Assembly (NCBI GenBank): GCA_003388505.1
Contig: QQVO01000055.1
Location: forward strand, 1-64,000
Length of the DNA stretch: 64,000 nt
Direction of reading: 5' to 3'
Origin: Planctomycetota bacterium
GTDB lineage: Bacteria > Planctomycetota > Planctomycetia > Planctomycetales > Planctomycetaceae
The position numbers and the translations under genes are program-made. Positions 1 to 8,751 of the stretch are shown here, one piece after another (the stretch's first letter is position 1; every line of letters starts with the position of its first letter). The notes beneath the pieces are model-generated. The model was not told the origin of the DNA, did no database searches, and was given only the letters and a program-made list of their open reading frames with translations.

Positions 1-294
1 CCCCGAGCGCCACAAGCACACCTCTCCCCCCTCCGCGCACCCCCCCGCCCTCTAACAGAGAATGCTCCCGAATTCCATCACCATTCGTCAGGAATGCATT
101 CGCCATTCCCCAAACACCACCCCCTGCACCTCCTGCCGCACATTTTCCCCAAAGAGTTAAAGAGTTGCCCCGATCCCCCGCAAAAACGCAGCTCAACTCT
201 TTACAACATCCCCCGAAGCCCAAACAAGAACCAACGCCGCTATCAACCACCCGCCACCGAATCAACAACCTCCGCCTCTGCGGCCGCGACCGAT
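1..294. other. non-coding left edge
   Basis: No convincing coding sequence is visible in these bases. The reading frame of the transposase remnant stays open back into this stretch, but its translation here is proline- and histidine-rich with no family resemblance, so it looks like chance extension. The composition is C-rich, unlike the coding DNA further right. Confidence 0.4.
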
Positions 295-612
295 CCCCGC
301 GAAGTGATCCGCATCACGCTGCAGTATCTGCAGAACAATCAGTCGCGGATGAACTATCCCGAATACCGCAAACAGGGACTGCCCGTGACAACGGCGTGGA
401 TGGAATCACTGGTCAAGGAGATCAACTGGCGCACCAAGGGAACTGAAATGTTCTGGAACAACCCCTCCGGGGCCGAAGCCATCCTGCAAGTCCGCGCCGC
501 CGCCCTATGCGACGATGACCGCCTGAAACACCACCTCCAAACCCGTCCCGGAAACCCCTTCACCCGCCGACCCAAATTCACCAAACTATCGCCAGAAAAA
601 ATCAAAAGCTGA
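295..612 (+). pseudogene. transposase C-terminal remnant
   Basis: About 105 residues resemble the C-terminal end of a transposase-like family frequent in planctomycetes. The visible landmarks are a run beginning RMNYPEYRKQGLPVT, then an MESLVKEINWRTKGTEMFW stretch and GAEAILQVRAA. This matches the closing part of DDE-type transposases, where a Glu in a helix (here within MESLVK) completes the catalytic triad. No start codon, N-terminal DNA-binding part or first catalytic aspartates can be found upstream in any frame, so it is a truncated relic. It could also be a domain of a related non-mobile protein. Confidence 0.5.
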
Positions 613-701
613 CATGCACCCGCATCCGCGCCTGCAGGCCGGCCCGCCGGCCCGTTCTTTCGCCGGCGGCGCTGCCCAAGCGGGTGGGGCGGTGTTGTGA
701 T

Positions 702-755
702 TCAGTCACTTTGACTGAACAGCTCTTCCCGGGCGATGTTCGAGATGGCGACGAT
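702..755. repeat. 54-bp duplicate of the nhaR-like 3' end
   Basis: This 54-bp block is identical to 3182-3235, the last 17 codons plus stop of the LysR-type gene read on the minus strand (IAREELFSQSD then stop). The copies are in the same orientation and lie 2,480 bp apart, bracketing the TPR membrane gene. The block begins with TCAGTCA-CTT-TGACTGA, a perfect 7-bp inverted repeat overlapping the stop codon. Similarity stops abruptly on both sides, so this is a fragment duplication and not a second gene. Confidence 0.9.
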
Positions 756-863
756 TGTTCAGGTTCCACGTGATTCGTATTTGCAACGAGAGATGGGCTA
801 CAATCGAGCGGCCGTTCACCACTCCCTATACTTCTCGTATCCGCTGAGGCCCGCAGAATTACC

Positions 864-2876
864 GTGTCCAACGACGACGGGATCATAGGCGCGAAGGTCG
901 CAGCGCCCGGCGTTCCGCTGGGACTGTTGCTTCTGACCGCTGCGATCTCGATTGCCTATTGGCCGGCATTTGGCGCGGGGTTCATCTGGGACGACGACGG
1001 TCATCTGATCAACCATGTCGTGCTGCAGCCAGACGGGCTGTATCGGAGTTGGTTCTCGACCGACTCGTTTGCGTACTACCCGCTGACATGGACTACGTTC
1101 TGGGTTGAGCATGAACTCTGGGGGCTCAACCCGTTCGGCTACCACGTCAACAACATCATCCTGCACTCACTTTCTTGCGGGCTTCTCTGGCTGATCCTCC
1201 GCAGGCTCGGGATCGGAGGCGCCTGGTGGGCGGCAGCGCTGTTTGCCGTGCATCCGGTCAACGTCGAGTCAGTGGCCTGGGTGACGCAGCGAAAGAATAC
1301 GCTGTGCATGTTTTTCGTGATGCTGAGCACATGGCTGTATCTGTACTCGGCGGACAAACGCCGTCCGCTGCTGTACTGCCTATCGCTGCTGTCTTTTCTC
1401 GCATCGATGCTGAGCAAGGGCGCCGGCGTCATGCTGCCGTTTGTCTTGCTCCTCATCGCCTGGTGGCAGGATGGTGTGATTCAGCGCCGCAAATTGATCC
1501 GCGTCATTCCGTACTTCGCCGTTTCCATCGGGATGGGGCTCACCGAGACGTGGTTCCAATCGCAGCGCGCGATCGCCGTGGACGTCGTGCGGGATGACAG
1601 TCTGGCCGCGCATCTGGCGGGCGCCGGCATGATCGTCTGGTTCTACCTGTCCAAGGCGGTGTGGCCGTTCGAACTGTGCTTCGTCTACCCGAGGTGGACA
1701 ATCCGCGACGATCACCTGACATCCTATCTTCCGCTGGGATTGCTGGTGCTGGCGTTGCTCCTGCTCTGGATATTGCGGAACCGAACGCGGCACCCTTTCT
1801 TCGCAGCAGCGTACTACGTGCTGATGCTCGTGCCCGCCATGGGATTCGTTCACTTCTATTTCCTCAAGTATTCGTATGTGGCTGACCATTACCAGTATTT
1901 CGCGCTGATTTCGATCACCGCGCTACTGGCGGCGGCGCTGTCCGTTTGCGCCCGGTCGTCAAGAACGTTGGTGCGCATCGCAGGCAAAACAGCATTACCG
2001 GCGATTCTGGGGCTGTTCGTCATTCTCAGCTTCCTGCAGTGCCGGATCTACAAGAATTCGGAAACAGTCTGGATCGACACGCTGCAAAAGAACCCCGAGT
2101 GCTGGATGGCGCACAACAATTACGGCCTGTTGCTCCGCAACAGCGGTCGGGTCAGAGAATCGATCCCGCATTTTCAAAGCGCCTGCGAACTCAATCCAGA
2201 ACACGACGGAGCGTATACCAACCTGGCGCTCGCATACCTGCGACTCAACATGCTTCCGGAAGCGCTTGATGCTTGTCGCAGCTCGATTCGCATCAGCGAC
2301 AATCCGGGCCGCCGTCAACTGGCGTCCGACATTCTGCTTGCCCTCGGACGCGAGGACGCGGCAATCCGCGAACTCCAGACAGCGCAACGGATGAACCCGA
2401 GTGACGTGAGTCTGAACTACAACCTCGGCAATCTTCTGGTACGCGCCGATCGTGTGCGGGAAGCGCTCGACAGCTTCGAACGGACCGTGCAACTCGATCC
2501 GCGCCATTCCGCAGCGTATAACAACATGGGGGTTGTTCACACCTTGCTCGACGAGCATCGAGACGCGATCGAGTGCTATCGGAAGGCATGGGAACTTGAC
2601 GAGCGCAATCTTCGCGCGCGGTCCAACCTGGCCAGAGCACAGATTTCGTACGCGGAGGAGCTGGCGTCGGACGATCGCGTGCAAGAGGCGACTGATCTGG
2701 TCGCGGAAGCCCTTGCGAATGATCGGATGAATCCGATCGTCCATAACAGGGCCGGCTTGTTCTACAAGAATTACGGGGAGACAGCCGATGCGAAGTCGGC
2801 GTTCCGCGAAGCGCTGCGGCTGGATCCGAGTTTCAGGGAGGCGGCGGACAATTTGCGGAGTCTGTCACGCAAATGA
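864..2876 (+). CDS. TMTC-like membrane protein with C-terminal TPR repeats
   Basis: 670 residues, GTG start. The first ~400 residues are polytopic, with about nine or more hydrophobic helices. Just after the first helix lies FIWDDDGHL, an acidic loop like the metal/dolichol-phosphate-sugar binding loop of GT-C glycosyltransferases and TMTC proteins. YYPLTWTTFWVEH and GYHVNNIILHSL follow, as is usual in this family. Residues ~410-665 form TPR helices (e.g. YNNMGVVHTLLDEHRDAIECYRKA split over two lines of the repeat). It may transfer a sugar across the membrane to proteins, but activity is inferred from architecture only. It stands alone between the two 54-bp repeats. Confidence 0.75.
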   Translation: MSNDDGIIGAKVAAPGVPLGLLLLTAAISIAYWPAFGAGFIWDDDGHLINHVVLQPDGLYRSWFSTDSFAYYPLTWTTFWVEHELWGLNPFGYHVNNIILHSLSCGLLWLILRRLGIGGAWWAAALFAVHPVNVESVAWVTQRKNTLCMFFVMLSTWLYLYSADKRRPLLYCLSLLSFLASMLSKGAGVMLPFVLLLIAWWQDGVIQRRKLIRVIPYFAVSIGMGLTETWFQSQRAIAVDVVRDDSLAAHLAGAGMIVWFYLSKAVWPFELCFVYPRWTIRDDHLTSYLPLGLLVLALLLLWILRNRTRHPFFAAAYYVLMLVPAMGFVHFYFLKYSYVADHYQYFALISITALLAAALSVCARSSRTLVRIAGKTALPAILGLFVILSFLQCRIYKNSETVWIDTLQKNPECWMAHNNYGLLLRNSGRVRESIPHFQSACELNPEHDGAYTNLALAYLRLNMLPEALDACRSSIRISDNPGRRQLASDILLALGREDAAIRELQTAQRMNPSDVSLNYNLGNLLVRADRVREALDSFERTVQLDPRHSAAYNNMGVVHTLLDEHRDAIECYRKAWELDERNLRARSNLARAQISYAEELASDDRVQEATDLVAEALANDRMNPIVHNRAGLFYKNYGETADAKSAFREALRLDPSFREAADNLRSLSRK

Positions 2877-3181
2877 CCGACGATTCGAGGCCGCCCGAAT
2901 GCAGTCCGACCGTTGGATTTGGGCAAGGAAAGCGCAAGGAGATCCCCGACGAAGCGATCGATGACCCTCCACTGGTGCGTTTCGATTCATCAAACTTCGA
3001 TCGATAGCAGCAGTGGTCGCTGAAAAAAAGAACGGCCCAAGCAGATAGAATCCGGCGTAGTCAGTGCTGCGGGCACACTGAAAGGCGCGCGGCTTCAAGG
3101 TCGTTCGGAGTGGCCGCGGGCTGACGTGGTGCGACTCGCGTGGGCGGGGACTTGCGACCGTCCTGGAGGCTGGGGAGGTGG
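2877..3181. other. intergenic, no feature seen
   Basis: About 300 bp between convergent genes. No convincing coding frame was found, and no strong stem-loop with a U-tract apart from the short inverted repeat at the end of the regulator gene just to the right. Confidence 0.4.
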
Positions 3182-3235
3182 TCAGTCACTTTGACTGAAC
3201 AGCTCTTCCCGGGCGATGTTCGAGATGGCGACGAT
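3182..3235. repeat. 54-bp repeat, copy inside the nhaR-like gene
   Basis: Identical to 702-755. Here it is functional coding sequence, the C-terminus and stop of the LysR-type regulator. The 7-bp inverted repeat with 3-nt spacer at its left end straddles the stop codon and could act as a weak terminator stem, but no T-run follows. Confidence 0.9.
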
Positions 3236-4096
3236 CGCGGGATGCCGCAGGCGTCTCTCGACGGTGATGGCGTAGAATTCCTCCTTTGCATTGGGAATTT
3301 CGCAGACGCAGTGCAGGTCGAACTGTTGACCGATGTCCTCTTCGATCGCCATGGGGGCGGGGACGAAGCCGATGTGCGACTCGGCGAACACTTTCATCAG
3401 CGCCGTGTCGTCGAACTCGCCGACGACGTGGACCGGGAGTTCAGACTCCAGCAGCCATTGATCGATCGATCGTCGGAGGGCGGTTCCGCTGGACGGCATC
3501 AGAACGGGAGCGTTCTCCAGGGACTCGGGGGGACTCCGGCCGAATTGTCGGCAGAGCTTTTTGGTTCCAAACAGGCCCACGCCGCACGATCCGAGCGAGT
3601 GATTGAAAGCGCGCACGCGTACGAATGAACCGGCGGGCGAGTCGGAGAAGACGACGTCCAGCTCGTGGGCGGCAAGCATCGTCAGCAGTGATTGCTGAGA
3701 ACCTTCCCGACAAATGAGTTGCACCGGCTCCGGCAACTCCAGCGCGGGGCGGAGCAGGCGAAAGACGATCAGTTTCGGGAGCACCTCGGGGACGCCGACA
3801 AGCAAGCGGACGGGGCGGCCGGTCGGGCGCCCCTTGATCGCGTCCGACAATTCCTGGCCGATCGAAAAGATCTCGTCCGCGTACTTGTAGACGGTCTGTC
3901 CGAGATCGGTGAGCACGAGTTCGCGGCCGATCCGCTCATACAGTTTGCCGCCGATCTGCTGCTCCAGTTTCTTGAGCTGACCGCTGATCGTGGGTTGCGC
4001 GAGGTGCAGCTTCTCGCAAGCCGCCGTGATGCTTCCCTCTCGTGCGACGGTCCAGAAATAGAGCAGGTGATGATAGTTCAGCCAGTCCGTCGACAC
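3182..4096 (-). CDS. nhaR: NhaR-type LysR family transcriptional regulator
   Basis: 304 residues, GTG start. Residues ~5-65 are a LysR winged helix-turn-helix (LNYHHLLYFWTVAREGSI then AACEKLHLAQPTISGQLKKL). The N-terminal NYHHLLYFW and the GEFDDTALMKVFAESHIGF stretch near the C-terminus are the signatures that separate NhaR from other LysR members, and the length agrees. NhaR activates Na+/H+ antiporter genes in enterobacteria. No antiporter gene is adjacent here, so the target is unknown. The effector domain (residues ~90-300) is complete. Confidence 0.85.
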   Translation of the reverse strand: MSTDWLNYHHLLYFWTVAREGSITAACEKLHLAQPTISGQLKKLEQQIGGKLYERIGRELVLTDLGQTVYKYADEIFSIGQELSDAIKGRPTGRPVRLLVGVPEVLPKLIVFRLLRPALELPEPVQLICREGSQQSLLTMLAAHELDVVFSDSPAGSFVRVRAFNHSLGSCGVGLFGTKKLCRQFGRSPPESLENAPVLMPSSGTALRRSIDQWLLESELPVHVVGEFDDTALMKVFAESHIGFVPAPMAIEEDIGQQFDLHCVCEIPNAKEEFYAITVERRLRHPAIVAISNIAREELFSQSD

Positions 4097-4503
4097 GTTC
4101 TGCGCCCTTCACGAAGTTATGACGAGTGATACGCCGCAGGCTTGTAAGATAACTGTTGCGGATGCACACCGGTAATGCGCCGCCGCGAGCCCGGATGCGT
4201 GGGCGGTGGGGAGTTTCGAATAGACCGTGGATCTGACGGATGCGGCGGATCAGCGCGGACTTCGGGAGTAGAGCGCTCTGCAGTTCGGTATGTGGCCCCG
4301 AGAACGATCCTTCTTGATTCGCGGATGCATCACCGAAAATGAGTTGAGGGCTGAGAGTCAAGAGTCCAGAGACTTAACCAACGACGCGTCAACAATTCAG
4401 GCCCCTTGGCCCTTGGCTCTCGGCTCTCGACCCGCCACTTCGCCGGAGAGACGAACTTCAGCCAACCTGCCCCCTCAGCACAAACACAGTTCTGCATAGC
4501 GCT
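4097..4503. other. intergenic, no feature seen
   Basis: About 400 bp upstream of the nhaR-like gene and downstream of the sigma factor gene. It contains the low-information CCTTGGCTCTCGGCTCTCG type of sequence often seen in planctomycete spacers. The promoter of the LysR gene should lie near its right-hand start, but no clear -35/-10 pair could be assigned. Confidence 0.35.
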
Positions 4504-5385
4504 CTAATGAGGGAACTCGCTCAGCAGTGGTTCGGTCTCGGCGGCCTCCCGCAGGCGTCGCATGATGCGATGCAGGCGTTGCCTGACCGATTCTCCGGAG
4601 ACCTCTTGCTGCTCCCCGATTTCGCGAAGCGTGTGCGGTCGCGGATTCGATCCGAGTCCGAAACGCCGCTCGACGAGACTGCGATCGGCCGGGCTCAGCA
4701 GTGCGAGATAGCGATCTGCGAGGCGCTTCGCTTCCACGCGGTCGACTCGGCCGGTCGGCTCGGAAACCGATCTCGAAAGCGATATCGGATCCTGGGCCGC
4801 TTCCTGCATGCGCTTGCACATCCGCCGCCGCGACCAGCGGGCGAGGTGGCGCTGAATCGAGTGGGTGGCGTATGTGCTGAACCGAAAGCCGCGGTGGCAG
4901 TCGAACGAATCCACCGCCGCCAGCAACACCAGATTCGCCTCGGAAATCAATTCCTCGACGTCATCGGACGCACGCTGCATGCGGCGGGCGGTGGAAATGA
5001 CGAGTCCCTGACAGGCGGTCAGGATCTGGTCGCGAATCTCCCTGGCGCTGCCCAGCAATCGGTCAGCGGTCTGCTGACGGCGTTCGAGATCGGAGTGGGA
5101 AGCGTGCAGCCGCTTCGCGGCCAGGTGCTTCAGGCAGTTCATTCGCATGAACAACGAGCGTTCCCGCTCAACGGTCAGCGGCGGGAGGCTTCTCGCCGTT
5201 GCCGCGTCCTCCCGCCTTGACCCGCGCTCGTTGCGCCAGGCTGATCCGTCGGGGATCGACTCGAGAATCGAGCGAACCGCCTGTGGGTCGTCGTAGGATG
5301 CATGCCATACGTAGCGGATCGCGCCGCGGCCTGCGTTTTCCGGTGGTGCGTGAGAGCGGACTTGCGTGGGTGCTTCGTTTGCCAT
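4504..5385 (-). CDS. RNA polymerase sigma factor, sigma-70 family
   Basis: 293 residues, ATG start. Residues ~68-95 contain LPPLTVERERSLFMRMN, a region-1.2-like motif typical of planctomycete sigma factors. Region 2 spans ~118-182, with LISEANLVLLAAVDSFD and a core/-10 recognition helix FRFSTYATHSIQRHLARW. Region 4 spans ~222-282, with RFGL, LREIGEQQEVSGESVRQRL as the helix-turn-helix, and a basic tail. Region 3 is short or absent, so it resembles a group 3 sigma factor more than RpoD. It is divergent from the ribosome hibernation gene, and the 345-bp spacer could hold a shared promoter region. Confidence 0.88.
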   Translation of the reverse strand: MANEAPTQVRSHAPPENAGRGAIRYVWHASYDDPQAVRSILESIPDGSAWRNERGSRREDAATARSLPPLTVERERSLFMRMNCLKHLAAKRLHASHSDLERRQQTADRLLGSAREIRDQILTACQGLVISTARRMQRASDDVEELISEANLVLLAAVDSFDCHRGFRFSTYATHSIQRHLARWSRRRMCKRMQEAAQDPISLSRSVSEPTGRVDRVEAKRLADRYLALLSPADRSLVERRFGLGSNPRPHTLREIGEQQEVSGESVRQRLHRIMRRLREAAETEPLLSEFPH

Positions 5386-5730
5386 GTCCGGCGCCCGTCG
5401 TCTGGTCCAAGTCTTCGTGAGAAACGAGTTGCTCCGCAGGTTGCTTCGTCAAACTGTAACCGCCGTCTGAAATATCGTCTAATAGAAACTTGCGATGCGA
5501 GCCATCGCTTTTATGGATGCCTGAAAAACGGTACGGACCATTGTTTTTTTCAATGTTGCGCGTTGCCAAAATCGATGTAACGAATTCGCGCGGCCGGCCT
5601 ACAAAACAACAGAGGCCGGCGGCGAACCAGTCGCCCAGCGCGCCGGTCGTGCATGAATCGGGCATCCCGGAGCGCTCAGGCCGGCGCGACCGACGAATTC
5701 CAACCGACCCAACAACAGAGGGGATTTGCG
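5386..5730. other. divergent intergenic region with a GC-rich stem-loop
   Basis: Spacer between the divergent sigma factor and ribosome hibernation genes. GCCGGCCT at 5593-5600 pairs with AGGCCGGC at 5613-5620 across a 12-nt loop. There is no T-run on either strand, so a protein-binding site or RNA structure is as likely as a terminator. An AT-richer patch near 5440-5580 is where promoters would be expected, but no confident hexamers were found. Confidence 0.35.
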
Positions 5731-6099
5731 ATGAGATTCCTTTGTCGGATTGATCCTGAATTTCCGGAATTGGTGCGTGAGGCCGCAGAACGCCGCGCCG
5801 CGCTCAAATTGAGCCGATTCGGGGACATCGTTCGGTCCGTCGACGTCTCAATCACGGATGTCAACGGTCCGCGTGGAGGGGTCGACGTTCGCTGTCGGGT
5901 GGTGGTTCGTTTGAAGCGGGCTGACGACGTCATCATTCAGGAGCAGGCCGAGTCGGTGAAGGACGCGATTGCAGGCGCTTTCGACCGCGCCGCGCGCGCC
6001 GTGGCCCGCGCCTCCGACCGGCACGCTTCCCGTTATCGCCATGCAACTCAACGCTCGAGTGGCCGTCTGCCGACTTCGTTCGAGTCGATCGCAAGATGA
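5731..6099 (+). CDS. short ribosome hibernation promoting factor (HPF/RaiA family)
   Basis: 122 residues. The ATG at 5731 is preferred over an upstream in-frame ATG at 5653, because GAGGGG sits 7 nt before it and the translation from there (MRFLCRID) starts the domain. The HPF/RaiA fold covers residues ~1-95. The segment SITDVNGPRGGVDVRC is the planctomycete form of the conserved strand-turn, and the second half (AESVKDAIAGAFDRAARAV) is the amphipathic helix with RNA-facing basic residues. The C-terminal dimerisation domain of long HPF is absent. Proteins of this kind bind the 30S decoding region and silence ribosomes in stress. It is divergent from a sigma factor, suggesting stress control. 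Confidence 0.8.
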   Translation: MRFLCRIDPEFPELVREAAERRAALKLSRFGDIVRSVDVSITDVNGPRGGVDVRCRVVVRLKRADDVIIQEQAESVKDAIAGAFDRAARAVARASDRHASRYRHATQRSSGRLPTSFESIAR

Positions 6100-6142
6100 G
6101 CGGAGTTCTTCAGCGCGGAAGACGAACAACAGGAGAGCCGTG

Positions 6143-6334
6143 ATGAGAGGTGCGAATCTGGACTTCCGTGTACGAGCGGCCAGCGCGTATGATCCCGACC
6201 GATCGTATGATCGCCTGTCGCGAGTGAACGTTGTGTTGACGCTTGCGCACAGGAAGCGCCGACGATGGGTGCGCATTCTATGCTCTGTGGGAATGACAGT
6301 CCTGGCCCTTGTCGCGCTCAGGCTTGCATTCTGA
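6143..6334 (+). CDS. small single-pass membrane protein
   Basis: 63 residues, ATG preceded by AGGAG at 6131-6135 (7-nt gap). The N-terminal half is polar (MRGANLDFRVRAASAYDPD); a basic patch HRKRRRW leads into one hydrophobic helix (ILCSVGMTVLALVALRLAF) that ends the protein, so the N-terminus is probably cytoplasmic. No family was recognised. It lies between the hibernation factor (43 bp) and the ABC exporter gene (33 bp) and is probably co-transcribed, so it may belong to the secretion apparatus. Confidence 0.5.
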   Translation: MRGANLDFRVRAASAYDPDRSYDRLSRVNVVLTLAHRKRRRWVRILCSVGMTVLALVALRLAF

Positions 6335-6367
6335 TTCGGGCGCCTTCCGGGAATCGACGAATCTGCT

Positions 6368-8518
6368 ATGGCATCGGAAGAGTCTGCTGAATTCGGATCG
6401 ACGGACGTCGAGGCGGCGGCCTGGATCTTCGAGCAACTGGCGCTGGATGCCGGCCAGCCCGTGAATCGGCCGCGGATACGACGCGCACTCGACGAAGCCC
6501 GGGCGGCCACGCCCGGTGCGGGGGACGAACTCTGGTGGAAGTGGCTGGCGGAAACCAGCACCAGCCTGGGCCTGAAGTGCAAGGTCGTTGACTGCACGTT
6601 GGAGCAACTGGTCGAAGTGGCTCGGGAAGGGGGCCACATCATCACGCATTCGTCGGCCGACAGTCCGTGGGTGGCGGTGGCGGGCATGCGCCGCCGCAAG
6701 TTTCGCGTGCTCCGGCCGATGCGCGATCGAATGCACTCCTGGATGTCGGCCGGCGCATTGCGCCGAACAATCGGCGCGCCTGCGCGGGAGACCGTGCGTT
6801 GCGTCGTGGTCGAATCGGCTTTGCGGGACGTGATTGTCGAAGGCCAGGATGATGCGCGGCGTACGCCGCTGGCTCGACTGATGGCGATCCTGCGTCCCGA
6901 GTCGTCCGACATCTGGATCGTATTGATCTTCGCGATTGTGATCGGCGTACTGGCGATGGCGACGCCGCTGGCGGTGGAGACCCTGGTCAACACGGTTGCG
7001 TTCGGGCGACTGCTGCAACCGGTGGTCGTTCTGGCGCTGTTGCTGCTCTCGTTTCTGACCTTCTCCGCTGCACTGCGGGCGTTGCAGACGTATGTGGTCG
7101 AAATCGTGCAGCGGCGGCTGTTTGCCCGCGTGGCGGCTGATCTCGCCTACCGTCTCCCGCGCGTTCAGATCGAGGCGTTCGACGGTCGCAACAGTCGAGA
7201 ACTTGTGAACCGATTCTTCGACGTGGTCACCGTCCAGAAAATTTCAGCGCAGCTACTGCTCGACGCCCTCACGCTCGTTATCAGCGTGCTGATCGGTATG
7301 GCGGTGCTCGCCTTCTATCATCCGTGGCTGCTCGGTTTCGATCTCGTGCTGCTGGCATCGATGGTATTCGTCGTGTTCGTGCTCGGCCGGGGGGCCGTCA
7401 ACAGCAGTGTGAAAGAGTCGAGTTCGAAATATTACATGGCGGCCTGGCTGGAGGATCTCGCCGGCAACCCGACGGCGTTCCGCTACGACGGCGCCGCCGA
7501 ATTCGCACTCGACCGGGCCGACCGGCTCACTTACGAGTATCTTTCCCATCGCAAGGAACATTTTCGCATCCTGATGCGCCAGATCGTGTTCGCCCTGGGC
7601 ATGCAGGCCGTCGCCAGTACGGTTCTGCTCGGTCTCGGCGGCTGGCTGGTCATCGCCGGGCAGTTGACGCTCGGTCAACTCGTCGCCGCCGAACTGATCG
7701 TCGCGATCATCGTGGGGTCGTTCGCCAAGATCGGAAAGCACATGGAGGGGTTCTACGACCTGCTGGCATCGATCGACAAGCTGGGCCAACTCTTCGACCT
7801 GCCGATCGAACGGCAGGACGGGTTGCTCAGTGTGAATGACAGCCGGCCTGCGGAGGTGACGCTCCATGCCGTGGGTTATTCGTTCGCCAACGGGAAGCGC
7901 GCCCTCGACGGGCTCGAGGTGCAACTCAAGCCGGGCGCGCGGTGGGTCGTCACCGGCGCCAGCGGCAGTGGAAAGAGCATTCTGCTCGATCTTCTCTTCG
8001 GCCTCCGCTCGCCGACCTTTGGTCACCTCACCGTCGGCGGCTTTGACCCCCGCGACCTGCGGCCCGACCTGCTCAGGCGGCTGGTCGCGCTCATACGCGA
8101 CATCGAGGTCTTCAGCGGCACCGTGGCGGAGAACGTCCACCTGGAACGACCCGATGTGACCACCAGTGACGTGCGGGAAGCGCTGGAGCGGGTGGGGCTG
8201 CTGGATGACGTGCTCCGCCTGGGAAACGGCATGGACACCAAGCTGACTCCGTCGGCCGGGCAACTGACCGGCAATCAGGCGCGACGGCTGATGCTGGCGC
8301 GGGCGATCGTCGGACGGCCGAGGCTGCTGCTGGTGGATGGTCTGCTCGATGCGCTCCCCGACTCCGACGCCGAACAGCTCGCCGAGATGCTCTGCGATCC
8401 CGAGCAGCCGTGGACGCTCGTTCTGGTCACCGGGCGCGAGGCGCTGGCGTCGAAGGGAACCCTGCGAACCGAACTTGCGCCGAAACCGGCTCGCTCAACA
8501 ACACTCTCGGCAACTTAG
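6368..8518 (+). CDS. type-I-secretion-like ABC exporter with degenerate catalytic motifs
   Basis: 716 residues. Residues ~15-150 look like a C39-peptidase-like domain without a catalytic cysteine, as in the ABC subunits of RTX/LapB-type secretion systems. Residues ~180-460 carry six transmembrane helices and ~495-700 the nucleotide-binding domain. Walker A is intact (GASGSGKS, 530-537). The signature is LTGNQ (633-637) instead of LSGGQ, Walker B reads LLLVDG with Gly658 at the catalytic Glu position, the H-loop position has Gly689, and the Q-loop Gln is missing (ALIRDIEVF). ATP binding is possible but normal hydrolysis is doubtful. HlyD and TolC-like genes follow. Confidence 0.85.
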   Translation: MASEESAEFGSTDVEAAAWIFEQLALDAGQPVNRPRIRRALDEARAATPGAGDELWWKWLAETSTSLGLKCKVVDCTLEQLVEVAREGGHIITHSSADSPWVAVAGMRRRKFRVLRPMRDRMHSWMSAGALRRTIGAPARETVRCVVVESALRDVIVEGQDDARRTPLARLMAILRPESSDIWIVLIFAIVIGVLAMATPLAVETLVNTVAFGRLLQPVVVLALLLLSFLTFSAALRALQTYVVEIVQRRLFARVAADLAYRLPRVQIEAFDGRNSRELVNRFFDVVTVQKISAQLLLDALTLVISVLIGMAVLAFYHPWLLGFDLVLLASMVFVVFVLGRGAVNSSVKESSSKYYMAAWLEDLAGNPTAFRYDGAAEFALDRADRLTYEYLSHRKEHFRILMRQIVFALGMQAVASTVLLGLGGWLVIAGQLTLGQLVAAELIVAIIVGSFAKIGKHMEGFYDLLASIDKLGQLFDLPIERQDGLLSVNDSRPAEVTLHAVGYSFANGKRALDGLEVQLKPGARWVVTGASGSGKSILLDLLFGLRSPTFGHLTVGGFDPRDLRPDLLRRLVALIRDIEVFSGTVAENVHLERPDVTTSDVREALERVGLLDDVLRLGNGMDTKLTPSAGQLTGNQARRLMLARAIVGRPRLLLVDGLLDALPDSDAEQLAEMLCDPEQPWTLVLVTGREALASKGTLRTELAPKPARSTTLSAT

Positions 8519-8751
8519 CGGCCCGTTTCAAGAACTTCACAGAGTCTCAAGCATCTCGTTTAGCCGCGACCCGCAGGGGAGCGCTGCACTTCGAGTCGCA
8601 ACGGAAGGTGACGAACAACCCGTGCCTCACTTCTGAAGTGGACCACTGAATGACCTGTCAGGGCTCTGTATTCGGTTAGGCCGGACCGAGAATCGGCACG
8701 AACCGCTCAACCCGAACATGAGCAATTCACGAACGTCCGAAGGTAAGACCG

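Noticed and set aside
5593-5620. GC-rich stem-loop as terminator
   Set aside because: No T-run on either strand and it lies between divergent genes, so termination is unlikely.
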